The position numbers and the translations under genes are program-made. The notes beneath the pieces were generated by a model. The model saw only the letters and a list, made by a program, of their open reading frames with translations, searched no databases and had not been told where the DNA came from. From an uncultured Candidatus Binatia bacterium (GTDB lineage: Bacteria; Desulfobacterota; Binatia; UBA9968; JAJDTQ01): a stretch of 64,000 bases of DNA. The stretch covers positions 186,001 to 250,000 of the forward strand of contig OY282432.1 of the NCBI GenBank assembly GCA_958295985.1, in the 5' to 3' direction. Positions 16,596 through 24,619 of this stretch are shown one piece after another; the stretch's first letter is position 1, and each line of letters begins with the position of its first letter.

Positions 16596-17801
16596 ATGGC
16601 ATTCAAGCATCTGCGCAGACTCATGGGTGAAGGCGGCGGCGAAGACGAGGACGAAGGCAAGGACCTCGATATCACCTTCGGCATCGAGGAGGAGTTCTTT
16701 CTCGTCGACCCCGACACCCGCGATATCATCGCCGACCCGGACCCGGGGATCTTCGACTGGTGCGAGAAGAACCGCGGGCCTCACGGGTTCGTGCACGAGT
16801 TGCTTCGTTCCCAGATCGAGACCAATACCCGCGTGTGCGAGTCGGTGGCCGACCTGCGCAGCGCGCTCAAGGAAACCCGCCGGATCGTGGCAGAGGCGGC
16901 AACGCGGCACGGCGCCGCGGTCATGGCCGCCTCGACTCACCCCTTCGCAGCGTGGGAATCACAGATGACCACGCCCAAGGAACGGTACGAACGGCTGACC
17001 ACTGCGTTCCAGGACAGCGCAAGGCGGCTGATGGTCAGCGGCATGCACATCCACGCCGGTTTCGGTGACCCCGATTCGCGCATCCGGGTGATGACCGCCA
17101 TGCGGCGCTACCTGCCCCTGCTGCACGCCGCCTCCACTTCGTCGCCGTTCAACGCCGGCCGCGAGACCGGGTTCAAGTCCTACCGGCTGACCATCATGGG
17201 AGCGCTGCCGCGCACCGGCCTTCCCGGCCCGCTGTGGTCCCGAGCGGAATTCGACCAGCTCGTGGCCGACTACCGGAGAATGAAGCTGGTCGAGGACGGC
17301 AGCGAATTGTGGTGGGACATCCGCCCGTCCGTGCGCTTTCCGACCATCGAGCTGCGCATCTGCGACCTGTGCCCGCGCATCGACGACGCCATGTGCATCG
17401 CCGCGCTGTATGCCGCTCTGATCCGGCGGCTGTCGCGGCTCGACCGTGAAGGCGGGCTGCCGCCCGAGCCGCCGACGGAGATCATCGCCGAGAACCGCTG
17501 GCTGGCCCAGCGCTACGGCGTGCTCGGCTTCCTTGGCAACACCCGCGACGGCGGCCGCACGGACATTCAGGATTACACCGCGGAACTCGTCGAGGAGCTG
17601 GACGGCGACGCCCGCGCCCTGGGTTGCGAGAACGAACTCCGCCACAGCCTCGCCATCATCCGCGAGGGCACCGGCGCCGACCGGCAGCTCGATCTGTTCC
17701 GCCTCCGCCGCGTGGAGGGAGACACCGACCCCCAGGCGCTGCGCGCCGTCGTGGACCTGGTGATCGGGGAGACCCGCGAGGGGATCGAGGAAACGTCATG
17801 A
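16596..17801 (+). CDS. YbdK-type carboxylate-amine ligase (GCS2 family)
   Basis: 401 residues of the glutamate-cysteine-ligase 2 family. The catalytic start ITFGIEEEFFLVDPDTRDI is clear, followed by HELLRSQIETNT, the nucleotide and metal region SGMHIHAGF and FPTIELRICDLCPRIDDAMC. The length matches the family. YbdK homologues show weak gamma-glutamyl ligase activity, and the physiological product is often unknown. A 20-residue acidic insertion (GEGGGEDEDEGKD) precedes the domain, which is unusual. The gene is transcribed away from the matrixin, otsB and ATP-grasp genes, forming a four-gene neighbourhood that may make and process a glutamate-linked or amidated product. Confidence 0.85.
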   Translation: MAFKHLRRLMGEGGGEDEDEGKDLDITFGIEEEFFLVDPDTRDIIADPDPGIFDWCEKNRGPHGFVHELLRSQIETNTRVCESVADLRSALKETRRIVAEAATRHGAAVMAASTHPFAAWESQMTTPKERYERLTTAFQDSARRLMVSGMHIHAGFGDPDSRIRVMTAMRRYLPLLHAASTSSPFNAGRETGFKSYRLTIMGALPRTGLPGPLWSRAEFDQLVADYRRMKLVEDGSELWWDIRPSVRFPTIELRICDLCPRIDDAMCIAALYAALIRRLSRLDREGGLPPEPPTEIIAENRWLAQRYGVLGFLGNTRDGGRTDIQDYTAELVEELDGDARALGCENELRHSLAIIREGTGADRQLDLFRLRRVEGDTDPQALRAVVDLVIGETREGIEETS

Positions 17802-17891
17802 GCTCAGGAATGCTCGAACCGCACCCGGTCGTTCGGCCCGAGACCAGCCGTCGATCCCGCAGAGAAATTGCCGCCGCCCGCGATTGTTGCT

Positions 17892-18052
17892 AGTGTGGTG
17901 TCCTGTATAAACGGTGGATAAGGTGCGCAGGACTTTTCGTCGTCGGCAAGGCGCGACAACGAGCAGTGGCCAATACCACGCGAGGAGGAGCAACGCAGCC
18001 GACGGCGAAAAGGACCAGCAGATTATCCACCGTTTATACAGGACACCACACT
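17892..18052. mobile_element. MITE-like inverted-repeat element, copy A (type-1 ends)
   Basis: A 161-bp element whose outer 30 bases on the left (17892-17921, starting AGTGTGGTGTCCTGTATAAA) are the exact reverse complement of those on the right (18023-18052). The ~100-bp core (GCGCAGGACTTTTCGTCGTC onward) is shared at about 94% with copy E, which has different ends. The left junction reads C-TA-G. There is no coding capacity beyond chance frames. It lies between ybdK and the amidohydrolase. The size, perfect terminal repeats, lack of a gene and multiple copies fit a non-autonomous transposable element. Confidence 0.85.
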
Positions 18053-18133
18053 GTGTACGGGAAAAATCGTGATGCGAGCCTGGAGAACACCGGCGGGGCG
18101 AGTCCCGGCGGTGCCGGGCGCAGGAGGTTAGCC

Positions 18134-19198
18134 ATGTCCGTGATCGATGCCGATACCCATGTCGACGAGTCCGAATCCACCTGGGCCGCGTTGGAGGGGA
18201 CCCCCCATTCGAAGTACATTCCGGTGACGGTCACCATCTCGCCTGAAGAGGCGCAGCGCGCCGGCTTCAACAGCACCACTCGCCGCAGTTGGGTGGTCGA
18301 GGGAAGGCTCCAGAACCGCGCGGTCCGGGACGAGATCAACCATCCGCCGCGGGTGCGGCGCGAGCTCGATGACGTGGAGGGCCGTCTCGCCGAGATGGAC
18401 GAGATGGGCGTGGATATTCAGGTTATCTTCCCGACTTTCTTCATTCGTCACAACACCAGGAATGCCGAAGCCGAATGGGCGCTGGCCACCACCTACAACC
18501 GCTGGCTGGCCGAGAAGTGCGAACCCACCAACGGGCGCTTGCAGTGGGCCGCGGTGCTGCCGTGGCTGAATTCGGAGGCTGCCGTCGAGGAGCTGCGGTG
18601 GGCCAAAGAGCACGGCGCCTGCGGCATCTTCAAGCGCGGCTTCGACATCGACCGGAAGGTCACCGACCCGCACTTCTTTCCGGTGTACGAGGAGGCCAGC
18701 CGCCTGGACATGCCTGTGTGCATCCACACCGGCCATCCGCTGCCGGCCCGCGAGTGGGACCGGGGTTTCCCCATCATGTACGCCTTCGCCGAGGTGGTGA
18801 CCTCCAGGATACCGGAGATGTTCCCCAACCTGCGGTTCGGATTCATCGAGTCCGGGGCGTCCTGGATTCCCTACGTGATGTCGCAACTTGGAGCGACGAA
18901 GCGTGCCGAGTTGCGTGGCAAACAGGCCAAGGTACCACACCTGTTCGATCTGGACCCCGAGATCTTCCGCAAGAACCGGGCCTTCATCACCATCGACCCC
19001 ATCGACGACGTGGAGTCGATCCTGAAGTTCCACACCGAAGACAACCTGATGATCGGCACCGACTACAGCCACACCGACATTTCCGCCAACCTGAGCGGGA
19101 TCAACGAGGTACGGAACTGGGTGGACGAAGGCCGGATCGACAACGAGCAGGGCGAGAAGATCCTCAACACCAACTCCCGGGAGTTCTACGGACTGTAG
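18134..19198 (+). CDS. Amidohydrolase_2 family metal-dependent hydrolase
   Basis: 354 residues of the ACMSD/Amidohydrolase_2 (TIM-barrel) type, which catalyses decarboxylations and hydrolyses of aromatic or cyclic acids. The N-terminal metal motif is DADTHVDE (D-x-H rather than the usual H-x-H), then LAEMDEMGVDIQVIFPTFF, MPVCIHTGHPLPA with the metal His, GFIESGASWIPYV and the final catalytic Asp in IGTDYSHTD. The ATG at 18134 has AGGAGG 6 bases upstream; a frame continues upstream into the inverted-repeat element but has no such site. The substrate is unknown. It is a stand-alone gene between the repeat element and a convergent MBL hydrolase gene. Confidence 0.85.
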   Translation: MSVIDADTHVDESESTWAALEGTPHSKYIPVTVTISPEEAQRAGFNSTTRRSWVVEGRLQNRAVRDEINHPPRVRRELDDVEGRLAEMDEMGVDIQVIFPTFFIRHNTRNAEAEWALATTYNRWLAEKCEPTNGRLQWAAVLPWLNSEAAVEELRWAKEHGACGIFKRGFDIDRKVTDPHFFPVYEEASRLDMPVCIHTGHPLPAREWDRGFPIMYAFAEVVTSRIPEMFPNLRFGFIESGASWIPYVMSQLGATKRAELRGKQAKVPHLFDLDPEIFRKNRAFITIDPIDDVESILKFHTEDNLMIGTDYSHTDISANLSGINEVRNWVDEGRIDNEQGEKILNTNSREFYGL

Positions 19199-19247
19199 CG
19201 GCGGCCGCTTACGAACGGGGCCGCTTCGGTTCTTCATGGCCGGACCG

Positions 19248-20144
19248 TCAGAACTCCATCAGGTCCTCGGCGACGACCACGTCGCCGGCGAAGTGCTTTC
19301 TCACCTCTTCGGCCCAAGGCTCGTAGTCGGTGGTGTCGACGCGGCGGGTGAGGTGGGACAGCACCACCTTCTTGACCGCGGCCTGTGTCGCCAGCGCACC
19401 GATGTTGTCCAGCCCCATGTGTCCCTGCGTGGCCTGCCGCATGATGCCTTCCTGCTCGGCCGGGCTCATGGCCTGCCAGCGGCCGTCCTTGATCATCGCG
19501 TTCTTGCGCTCGTCGCATGAGGAGGTTTCGGTGACCAGCACGTCCGCCTCCCTGGCCAGCGCGGTGACGGCGGCGCTGACCCCGGTGTCGCCGGTGAACA
19601 CGATGACGCGGTCGGGGGTCTCGAAGCGGTAGGAATAGGACTTGTAGCGGCCGGCGGCATCCCCCCGGTGGAAGCTGAAGTGGGTGTTCTCCACCGCGGT
19701 CACCCGGACGTTCTCGTCCTGGTAGACCTCCCCGATGCCCTCGTCATGACCGAAGAATACCTTGTCCAGAGGAACGCTGCGGCCACCGTCGGCGATGCGG
19801 ATGTCGGCGCTGATGCTACAGTACTGCACCGTCGCGGCCACCAACTCCTCGGTCCGGGGCGGGCCGTAGACGTGGATGGGCTCGGTGCGCTGGCCGTCCC
19901 AGGCCAGGGACATGAGCGTCGCCAGACCCGCGGTATGGTCGTCGTGGTGGTGCGTGAGGAAGATGATCCCGACCTTGCGCACGTCGGCGCCGGCCCGGGC
20001 CATGCGCCGCGCCACGCCGTCCCCGGCGTCCACCACGTAATACGTGCCGTTGACGGTGAGCAGATGGGAGGTCTGCGCCCGACGGGGCGTGAGCGACGGC
20101 CCGGCCCCGGTGCCCAGAATGATCAGTGACGATGGCGTTTTCAT
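19248..20144 (-). CDS. MBL-fold metal-dependent hydrolase (RNase Z-like)
   Basis: 298 residues. The binuclear zinc motif is FLTHHHDDHTAGLATLM (HxHxDH), followed by HVYGPPRTEELVAATVQY, then VENTHFSFH, FTGDTGVSAAVTALAREADV and VVLSHLTRR. These are the five MBL motifs in RNase Z/arylsulfatase-like order. There is no exosite arm typical of true tRNase Z, so it is probably a small-molecule hydrolase of that subgroup. The ATG at 20144 follows GGAGGAGAAC. It is transcribed towards the amidohydrolase gene. Confidence 0.85.
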   Translation of the reverse strand: MKTPSSLIILGTGAGPSLTPRRAQTSHLLTVNGTYYVVDAGDGVARRMARAGADVRKVGIIFLTHHHDDHTAGLATLMSLAWDGQRTEPIHVYGPPRTEELVAATVQYCSISADIRIADGGRSVPLDKVFFGHDEGIGEVYQDENVRVTAVENTHFSFHRGDAAGRYKSYSYRFETPDRVIVFTGDTGVSAAVTALAREADVLVTETSSCDERKNAMIKDGRWQAMSPAEQEGIMRQATQGHMGLDNIGALATQAAVKKVVLSHLTRRVDTTDYEPWAEEVRKHFAGDVVVAEDLMEF

Positions 20145-20205
20145 GTTCTCCTCCGGGTCCACCTCGGCTCTGGATGGGATGGAGCCGCCGGCACGCGGCA
20201 AACAA

Positions 20206-20238
20206 CAAGACCCCGGGGGGAATTCCCACGGGGTCTTG
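20206..20238 (-). terminator. Rho-independent-like terminator after tRNA-Asn
   Basis: CAAGACCCCG (20206-20215) pairs perfectly with CGGGGTCTTG (20229-20238) around a 13-base loop. On the minus strand the hairpin is followed by TTGTTGTTTG. It lies 35 bp downstream of the tRNA-Asn 3' end and before the MBL gene, so it most likely ends the tRNA transcript. Confidence 0.65.
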
Positions 20239-20272
20239 GTCTACGGGTGTCTGGATCGGCGGCCGAAAAATA

Positions 20273-20348
<76 letters not shown>

Positions 20349-20355
20349 ACGACTC

Positions 20356-20527
20356 GCGTGGTGTCCTGTTCAAACGGTGGATAATCTGCGGGTCCTTTTC
20401 ACCGTCGGCTACGTGGCTCGGCCTCGCGTGGTATGGGCCACTGCTCGTTGTCACGCCTTGCCGGCGACAGAAAGTTCGGCTCACCAAGTCCTGCGCACTT
20501 ATCCACCGTTTGAACAGGACACCACAC
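20356..20527. mobile_element. MITE-like inverted-repeat element, copy B (type-1 ends, diverged core)
   Basis: About 172 bp with the same terminal repeat family as copy A, but reading GTTCAAACGGTGGATAA on the left and its exact complement on the right (copy A has GTATAAACGG...). The outermost base pairs show one mismatch on the left (GCGTGG). The core lies in the opposite orientation to A, is more diverged, and carries about 12 extra bases near 20474-20487. The right flank has TA. It sits directly upstream of tRNA-Asn. Confidence 0.82.
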
Positions 20528-20542
20528 TAGCACAGGCCCGCG

Positions 20543-21031
20543 TCAATTTCCAGGAGCGCTGAATCCCAGGCGGTTGAGTTCCTCGACCATGAGTTGCTGG
20601 TGGGTGGCGGGCCAGAACACCTGGCAGCAGCCCGGACAGACCGAGAAGACTTCCTGGGTCTCGAAGACGTACGGGGGCACGGTGTCCTCGACTTGCTCCC
20701 TGGCCATGGGTTGAAGCGGCTCGTTGCACGCGACGCACCGGGTCAGGAGGCCCGCGAAGGGGTCCAGCCCGCACGCTTCCACCACTTGTTTCAACTGCTC
20801 CCGGAAATGATCGTCCCGGATGAAGATGCATCGGTCCCGATTCAGGCGCCATACCCCGCGGTCCCGGGTCAGCATGACCCGCCGCTCCCGCGTTGCCGCG
20901 CTCACCAGGCCCTGGCCGGACAGATGCCGGCCGTAGATGACGTCCCGGCCGATGATCCGAAGCCACTTGACCAGCCGCCCCAGCATCCTGTCCGCGGCGA
21001 ATCTCAACTCGTCGTCTGCACGCTCAACCAT
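20543..21031 (-). CDS. Mut7-C (PIN-like) RNase-domain protein with zinc ribbon
   Basis: 162 residues matching the Mut7-C / DUF82 family: RFAADRMLGRLVKWLRIIGRDV, then LVSAATRERRVMLTRDRGVW with conserved acidic/basic PIN-like residues, and a C-terminal zinc ribbon, CVACNEPL and VCPGCCQVFWPATH. PIN-like acidic residues in such proteins cut RNA, but activity of stand-alone members is mostly inferred. The ATG at 21031 lies 7 bp from the inverted-repeat copy C. The only upstream purine run is AGGA inside the element's terminus, so the element may now supply the ribosome binding site. Confidence 0.85.
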   Translation of the reverse strand: MVERADDELRFAADRMLGRLVKWLRIIGRDVIYGRHLSGQGLVSAATRERRVMLTRDRGVWRLNRDRCIFIRDDHFREQLKQVVEACGLDPFAGLLTRCVACNEPLQPMAREQVEDTVPPYVFETQEVFSVCPGCCQVFWPATHQQLMVEELNRLGFSAPGN

Positions 21032-21037
21032 GGTACT

Positions 21038-21198
21038 AGTGTCCTGTCCCAGAAATAACTGCGCCAATCTGCTGGTCCTTTTTGCCGTCGGCTGCGTTGC
21101 TCCTCCTCGCGTGGTGCTGGCCACTGCTCGTCGTCGCGCCTTGCCGACAACAAAAAGTCCTGCGCATCTTGGCACAGCTATTTCTGGGACAGGACACT
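21038..21198. mobile_element. MITE-like inverted-repeat element, copy C (type-2 ends)
   Basis: 161 bp bounded by AGTGTCCTGTCCCAGAAATA and its complement. Type-2 ends share only GTGTCCTGT with type-1 ends, although the internal core is the same sequence in reverse orientation to copies A and E. The subterminal bases read CTGCGCC on the left and CTGTGCC (as complement) on the right. The left flank is C-TA; the right flank is TG, a degenerate target duplication. It lies just upstream of the Mut7-C start codon. Confidence 0.85.
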
Positions 21199-21214
21199 GG
21201 TCCTCTCTTGCCCC

Positions 21215-21547
21215 CTACCTCGGATCGATCACCTGGTCGAGGTAGATCCACAGGACCCGTGAATAGCGGAACAGGAACGGGGCGCACGCGAGCAGCACCA
21301 GGCACGAAACGATATAGATGGAGGCGGCCGAGAAGCCGAGCAGGAGCATGGCGACGATCACGGGCAGGACCGCGGCGAGCGAGAGCGCGTAGCCGAAGTA
21401 CATGGCGCCGACAAAGTAACCCTGCTCGCGCTCGAACTCAAGGCCGCAGACCGGGCACTGGCGGTTCATCCTGAAGAGGCTCGCAAAGATGTGACCGGTA
21501 GCGCAACGGGGGCAGCGCAGCCGGATGATGGCCAACAGCTTTTTCAT
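21215..21547 (-). CDS. DUF983 family membrane protein
   Basis: 110 residues. The N-terminus has a treble-clef-like zinc site, CPRCATGHIF and CPVCGLEFER, followed by the family signature EQGYFVGAMYFGY and two long hydrophobic helices (about residues 50-75 and 78-95). This is the standard DUF983 layout. The role is unknown in the family; members often sit near cytochrome oxidase or housekeeping genes. Its start lies 18 bp downstream of the aminopeptidase stop, so it is probably co-transcribed with it. Confidence 0.85.
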   Translation of the reverse strand: MKKLLAIIRLRCPRCATGHIFASLFRMNRQCPVCGLEFEREQGYFVGAMYFGYALSLAAVLPVIVAMLLLGFSAASIYIVSCLVLLACAPFLFRYSRVLWIYLDQVIDPR

Positions 21548-21565
21548 GTGACCTCACGGGGTTCG

Positions 21566-22720
21566 TCAGTGACGTCGGTCATGTTCGCCCTCGCGGGACC
21601 CGCCGTAACGGCGCTGGGGGCCGTCCTTGTGGAGCCCCGGCCGGCTCGCAGGCGGCGGCGTTGCCGTGGGTCCCCGGGCGGACGCCCCGGGCAACGCGTC
21701 GAACGGATCGCCGGCGTCCCGGGCGGCGATGCGCACGGCCTCGATGGCCAGGGACAGCCGCTGCCCTTCCCGACGGTAGAGCTCCTCGAACCGCGCCAAG
21801 TGGGTGACGTAGAGCAGGCTTTGCAGGACCACGGCGTTGTCCAGTGTGGTCCGGCTGAAGGAAGCGTGGAGATGATCCGGCCTGCCGTCCAGCGCCCTTG
21901 CCCACTCCTGCTGGCTTTGGGCGAACACCTGCTCTCGGCGGCGGAGCTTCTCGGCCTCCGGCACCGGTTCGGCGTAAAGCGCCCGTAGACGTCCCGCCAG
22001 CTCCATCATCAGCCCGGAGAACTCGATCTCCTCCTGCCACGCCCGGAGGGCCGCCCTGGCTTCAGGGCTCTTTGCGCCGTAGCGCCAGGCAAAGAAATCG
22101 ACGGCGCCGCGCTTGCCGACGAAGTTGGCCAGGCTTTCGTTGAAGGCCGCGGAGCCGGGCAGGAACAGCGTGTTGTGGAGCAACTCGTGCAGGACGACGT
22201 CCGCCAGGCTCACCCGGCCGAGCTCCAGCAGGTGACCGAGCAACGGATCGTCGAACCAGCCCAGGGTGCTGAAGGCCCCCGCCGGACGGATGTTCGTGTC
22301 GTACCCCTGGGCCGCCAGGGATTCGGCTTCCTTCCGGGCGTCGTCCGGGTCGAAGTAGCCCTTGTAGGGGACATGGCCCACCAACGGGAACCACCAGGTG
22401 TAGGGATCGAGGGCGGTCTTGGGCACGGCGGTCAACACGTGCAGGAGCACCCGCCGGTCCACGCGGGAATAGGCGGCGTAGCTGCCGCCCACGTTCAGCC
22501 GGAGCCGGTCCGCGGCAAAGTCCCGAAGCTCCAGCACCATCTGGAGCTTGCGGCGCACGTCCGGCCCAATCCTGTCCTCGGCCAGCATCGCGGCGATGGG
22601 CTTGCGGCGCCACAGGATCCGGCCCTCTTCGTATGCGGCGCGGATGAAGTACTCCGGAGAGCAGCCGAACAGGCCCGGCAGGAGGCACACCCACAGCCAT
22701 CGTTTCAGGATTCCGGCCAC
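21566..22720 (-). CDS. Putative aminopeptidase, lipoprotein (PF10023-type)
   Basis: About 384 residues. The N-terminus WLWVCLLPGLFGCSPEYFIR is a type II signal with a lipobox ending at Cys, so the protein is membrane-anchored in the periplasm. The active-site motif is VVLHELLHNTLFLPGSAAFN with a second E in FNESLAN, the HExxH...E zinc arrangement of the predicted aminopeptidases of this family. Family landmarks GYFDPDDARKEAESLAAQGY and TLGWFDDPLL are also present. The GTG at 22720 gives a normal signal peptide; the frame is open further upstream, overlapping the ABC transporter stop, and no ribosome binding site decides the matter. Confidence 0.8.
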   Translation of the reverse strand: MAGILKRWLWVCLLPGLFGCSPEYFIRAAYEEGRILWRRKPIAAMLAEDRIGPDVRRKLQMVLELRDFAADRLRLNVGGSYAAYSRVDRRVLLHVLTAVPKTALDPYTWWFPLVGHVPYKGYFDPDDARKEAESLAAQGYDTNIRPAGAFSTLGWFDDPLLGHLLELGRVSLADVVLHELLHNTLFLPGSAAFNESLANFVGKRGAVDFFAWRYGAKSPEARAALRAWQEEIEFSGLMMELAGRLRALYAEPVPEAEKLRRREQVFAQSQQEWARALDGRPDHLHASFSRTTLDNAVVLQSLLYVTHLARFEELYRREGQRLSLAIEAVRIAARDAGDPFDALPGASARGPTATPPPASRPGLHKDGPQRRYGGSREGEHDRRH

Positions 22721-22742
22721 GGCCTGAGCTCTCGGCGCGCGG

Positions 22743-24590
22743 CTAATCCACGGCCGCGGCATCGCCGGCCGCCGGCGTGGCCGCGCCGCCGCCCTGCCCC
22801 TCAAACTGAAGTTGGTGGAGCCGGTAGTACACATCGCGCTTCTCCATCAATTCGGTGTGCGAGCCGATTTCACGTATCACGCCCCGATGGAACACGACGA
22901 TACGGTCGGCGTTTCGGATAGTCGAAAGGCGATGGGCGATGACCAGACAGGTCCGGTTGGCCATGATCTTCTCGAAGGCGCCCTGCACCAGGAACTCGGT
23001 CTCGGTGTCGACGCTGGAGGTGGCCTCGTCCAGCACCAGGATCTCGGGATCGACGACGAACATCCGCACCAGCGCCAGGAGCTGCCGCTGTCCGGCGGAC
23101 AGGTTGTTGCCGCGCTCGCGCACCGGGGCGTGCAGCCCGCCGGGGAGGCGCCGGATGAAACCCTCGGCGTTGGCGCTGCGCAGCGCCGCCCGGATCCGGT
23201 CCTCCGGAATCGATCCGTTGCCGAGCTGGAGGTTCGAAAGGATGTCCCCGGAGAACAGGAAAACGTCCTGGAGCACCACCCCCATGTGACGCCGCAGGGC
23301 GTCGAGGTCCCATTCCCGCACGTCCCGGCCGCCCACGCGCACCACCCCGCTGTCCACCTCGTAGAACCGGCTCATGAGCTTGATGGTGGTGGTCTTGCCG
23401 GAACCGGTGGCGCCGATGACCGCCACCCGCTCACCCGGCTCGATCTTGAAGGATATGCCCTTGAGCACCGGGTCGCCGGGCCGGTAGCTGAACCAGACGT
23501 CGTCGAACTCCACCGCGCCGCGGGACGGTTGGACCACCGCAGGCACGGCGGCCGGGGTCGTGGCGGCCGGGGAGGCGGCCCGGCCCGGGGTCTCCACCGA
23601 CGTATCCAGAAGATCGAAGATCCGCTCGGCCGCGGTCATGGCCGCCTGGATCACCGCATACTTGTTGCTGAAGTCACGCAACGGCACGAACAGCCGGCGG
23701 ATGTACTCGCTGAAGGCCACGAACGTGCCGATGCCCACGATTCCCTGGAGCACCTCGCCGCCGCCGTACCAGAGCAGCAGCGCGATGCTCAGCGAGCCCG
23801 CGGCCTCCACCATGGAGAACAGCGATGCCTCGTAGACGTTGGAGCGCTGGATGGCGTCTCGGTGGGCGCGGTTGAGGTCGTCGAATTCCTCGAAGCTCCG
23901 GGCTTGCCGGTTGAAGAGCTGGATCACGGCCATACCCGGAATGGCCTCTCCAAGATAGGCGTTGACACGGGCGATGCGGGTTCGGATCAGCCGGTAGGTC
24001 TGCCGCGCCTTGATGCGAAAGACGTTGATGCCCAGCAGGAGGAACGGGATCAGCGCCAGCGACACCAGAGCCAGCTCCAGGTGGAGCGAAAGCATGATGG
24101 CGACGATGGCCATGATGAGGACCAGGTCGGCCGCCAGGTTCATGGCGCCGGCGGCAAACATCTCCTGGAGCACCTCCACGTCCGTGGTCATGCGGGTCAT
24201 GAGCCGGCCCACCGGGTTGCGGTCGAAGTAGCTCATGGGCAATCGCTGCACGTGGGAGAACAACGCGACCCGGAGATCGGCCAGACAGCGCTGGGCCACC
24301 AGCATGGACAGGTAGTACTGGAAGAAGTACGCCGCGGCTTCCGCCAGCAGGGCTGCGCCGAAGAGTACTCCGGTGGTGAGCAAGGTAAAGCCGTCGCCGG
24401 CGCCGACGGCGTCGATGCCTGCCTTGAGGAGCAACGGCTGGGCCAGGTTGAAGCACTGGTGCACCGGCAGCAGCAGCAGCGAGAGGAAGAACACTTTCCG
24501 GTGCGGCCGGATGAACTGCCACAGACGCCGCGCCAGCGCCGCATCGTAGGCCTTGCCGGAAACGTTCTCGTGGTCTTCCCGTGCATTCAT
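22743..24590 (-). CDS. ABC exporter half-transporter, subunit with consensus ATPase site
   Basis: 615 residues: an N-terminal six-helix type IV exporter domain (residues ~20-320) with PMSYFDRNPVGRLMTRMTTD, then an ATP-binding domain with Walker A GATGSGKTT, Q-loop VVLQDVFLFSGDI, signature LSAGQRQL, Walker B ILVLDEATSSVD with the catalytic Glu, and the H-loop IAHRLST. An alanine/proline-rich linker of ~25 residues joins the two. The ATG at 24590 lies 29 bp after the other half-transporter. The partner's catalytic Glu is replaced, so the two most likely form an asymmetric heterodimer of the TM287/288, BmrCD or LmrCD kind exporting lipophilic compounds. Confidence 0.9.
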   Translation of the reverse strand: MNAREDHENVSGKAYDAALARRLWQFIRPHRKVFFLSLLLLPVHQCFNLAQPLLLKAGIDAVGAGDGFTLLTTGVLFGAALLAEAAAYFFQYYLSMLVAQRCLADLRVALFSHVQRLPMSYFDRNPVGRLMTRMTTDVEVLQEMFAAGAMNLAADLVLIMAIVAIMLSLHLELALVSLALIPFLLLGINVFRIKARQTYRLIRTRIARVNAYLGEAIPGMAVIQLFNRQARSFEEFDDLNRAHRDAIQRSNVYEASLFSMVEAAGSLSIALLLWYGGGEVLQGIVGIGTFVAFSEYIRRLFVPLRDFSNKYAVIQAAMTAAERIFDLLDTSVETPGRAASPAATTPAAVPAVVQPSRGAVEFDDVWFSYRPGDPVLKGISFKIEPGERVAVIGATGSGKTTTIKLMSRFYEVDSGVVRVGGRDVREWDLDALRRHMGVVLQDVFLFSGDILSNLQLGNGSIPEDRIRAALRSANAEGFIRRLPGGLHAPVRERGNNLSAGQRQLLALVRMFVVDPEILVLDEATSSVDTETEFLVQGAFEKIMANRTCLVIAHRLSTIRNADRIVVFHRGVIREIGSHTELMEKRDVYYRLHQLQFEGQGGGAATPAAGDAAAVD

Positions 24591-24619
24591 CAGGATCAAC
24601 TTCTCGCGCCGGGACCGGC

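Noticed and set aside
17966..18133. N-terminal extension of the amidohydrolase reading through inverted-repeat copy A
   Set aside because: The extension encodes only element sequence (TTRGGATQPTAKRT-like) that recurs around other copies in the window; the strong ribosome site is at 18122-18127.
21032..21175. Extended start of the Mut7-C gene inside inverted-repeat copy C
   Set aside because: The extra codons are repeat-element sequence and the family N-terminus begins at the ATG at 21031.
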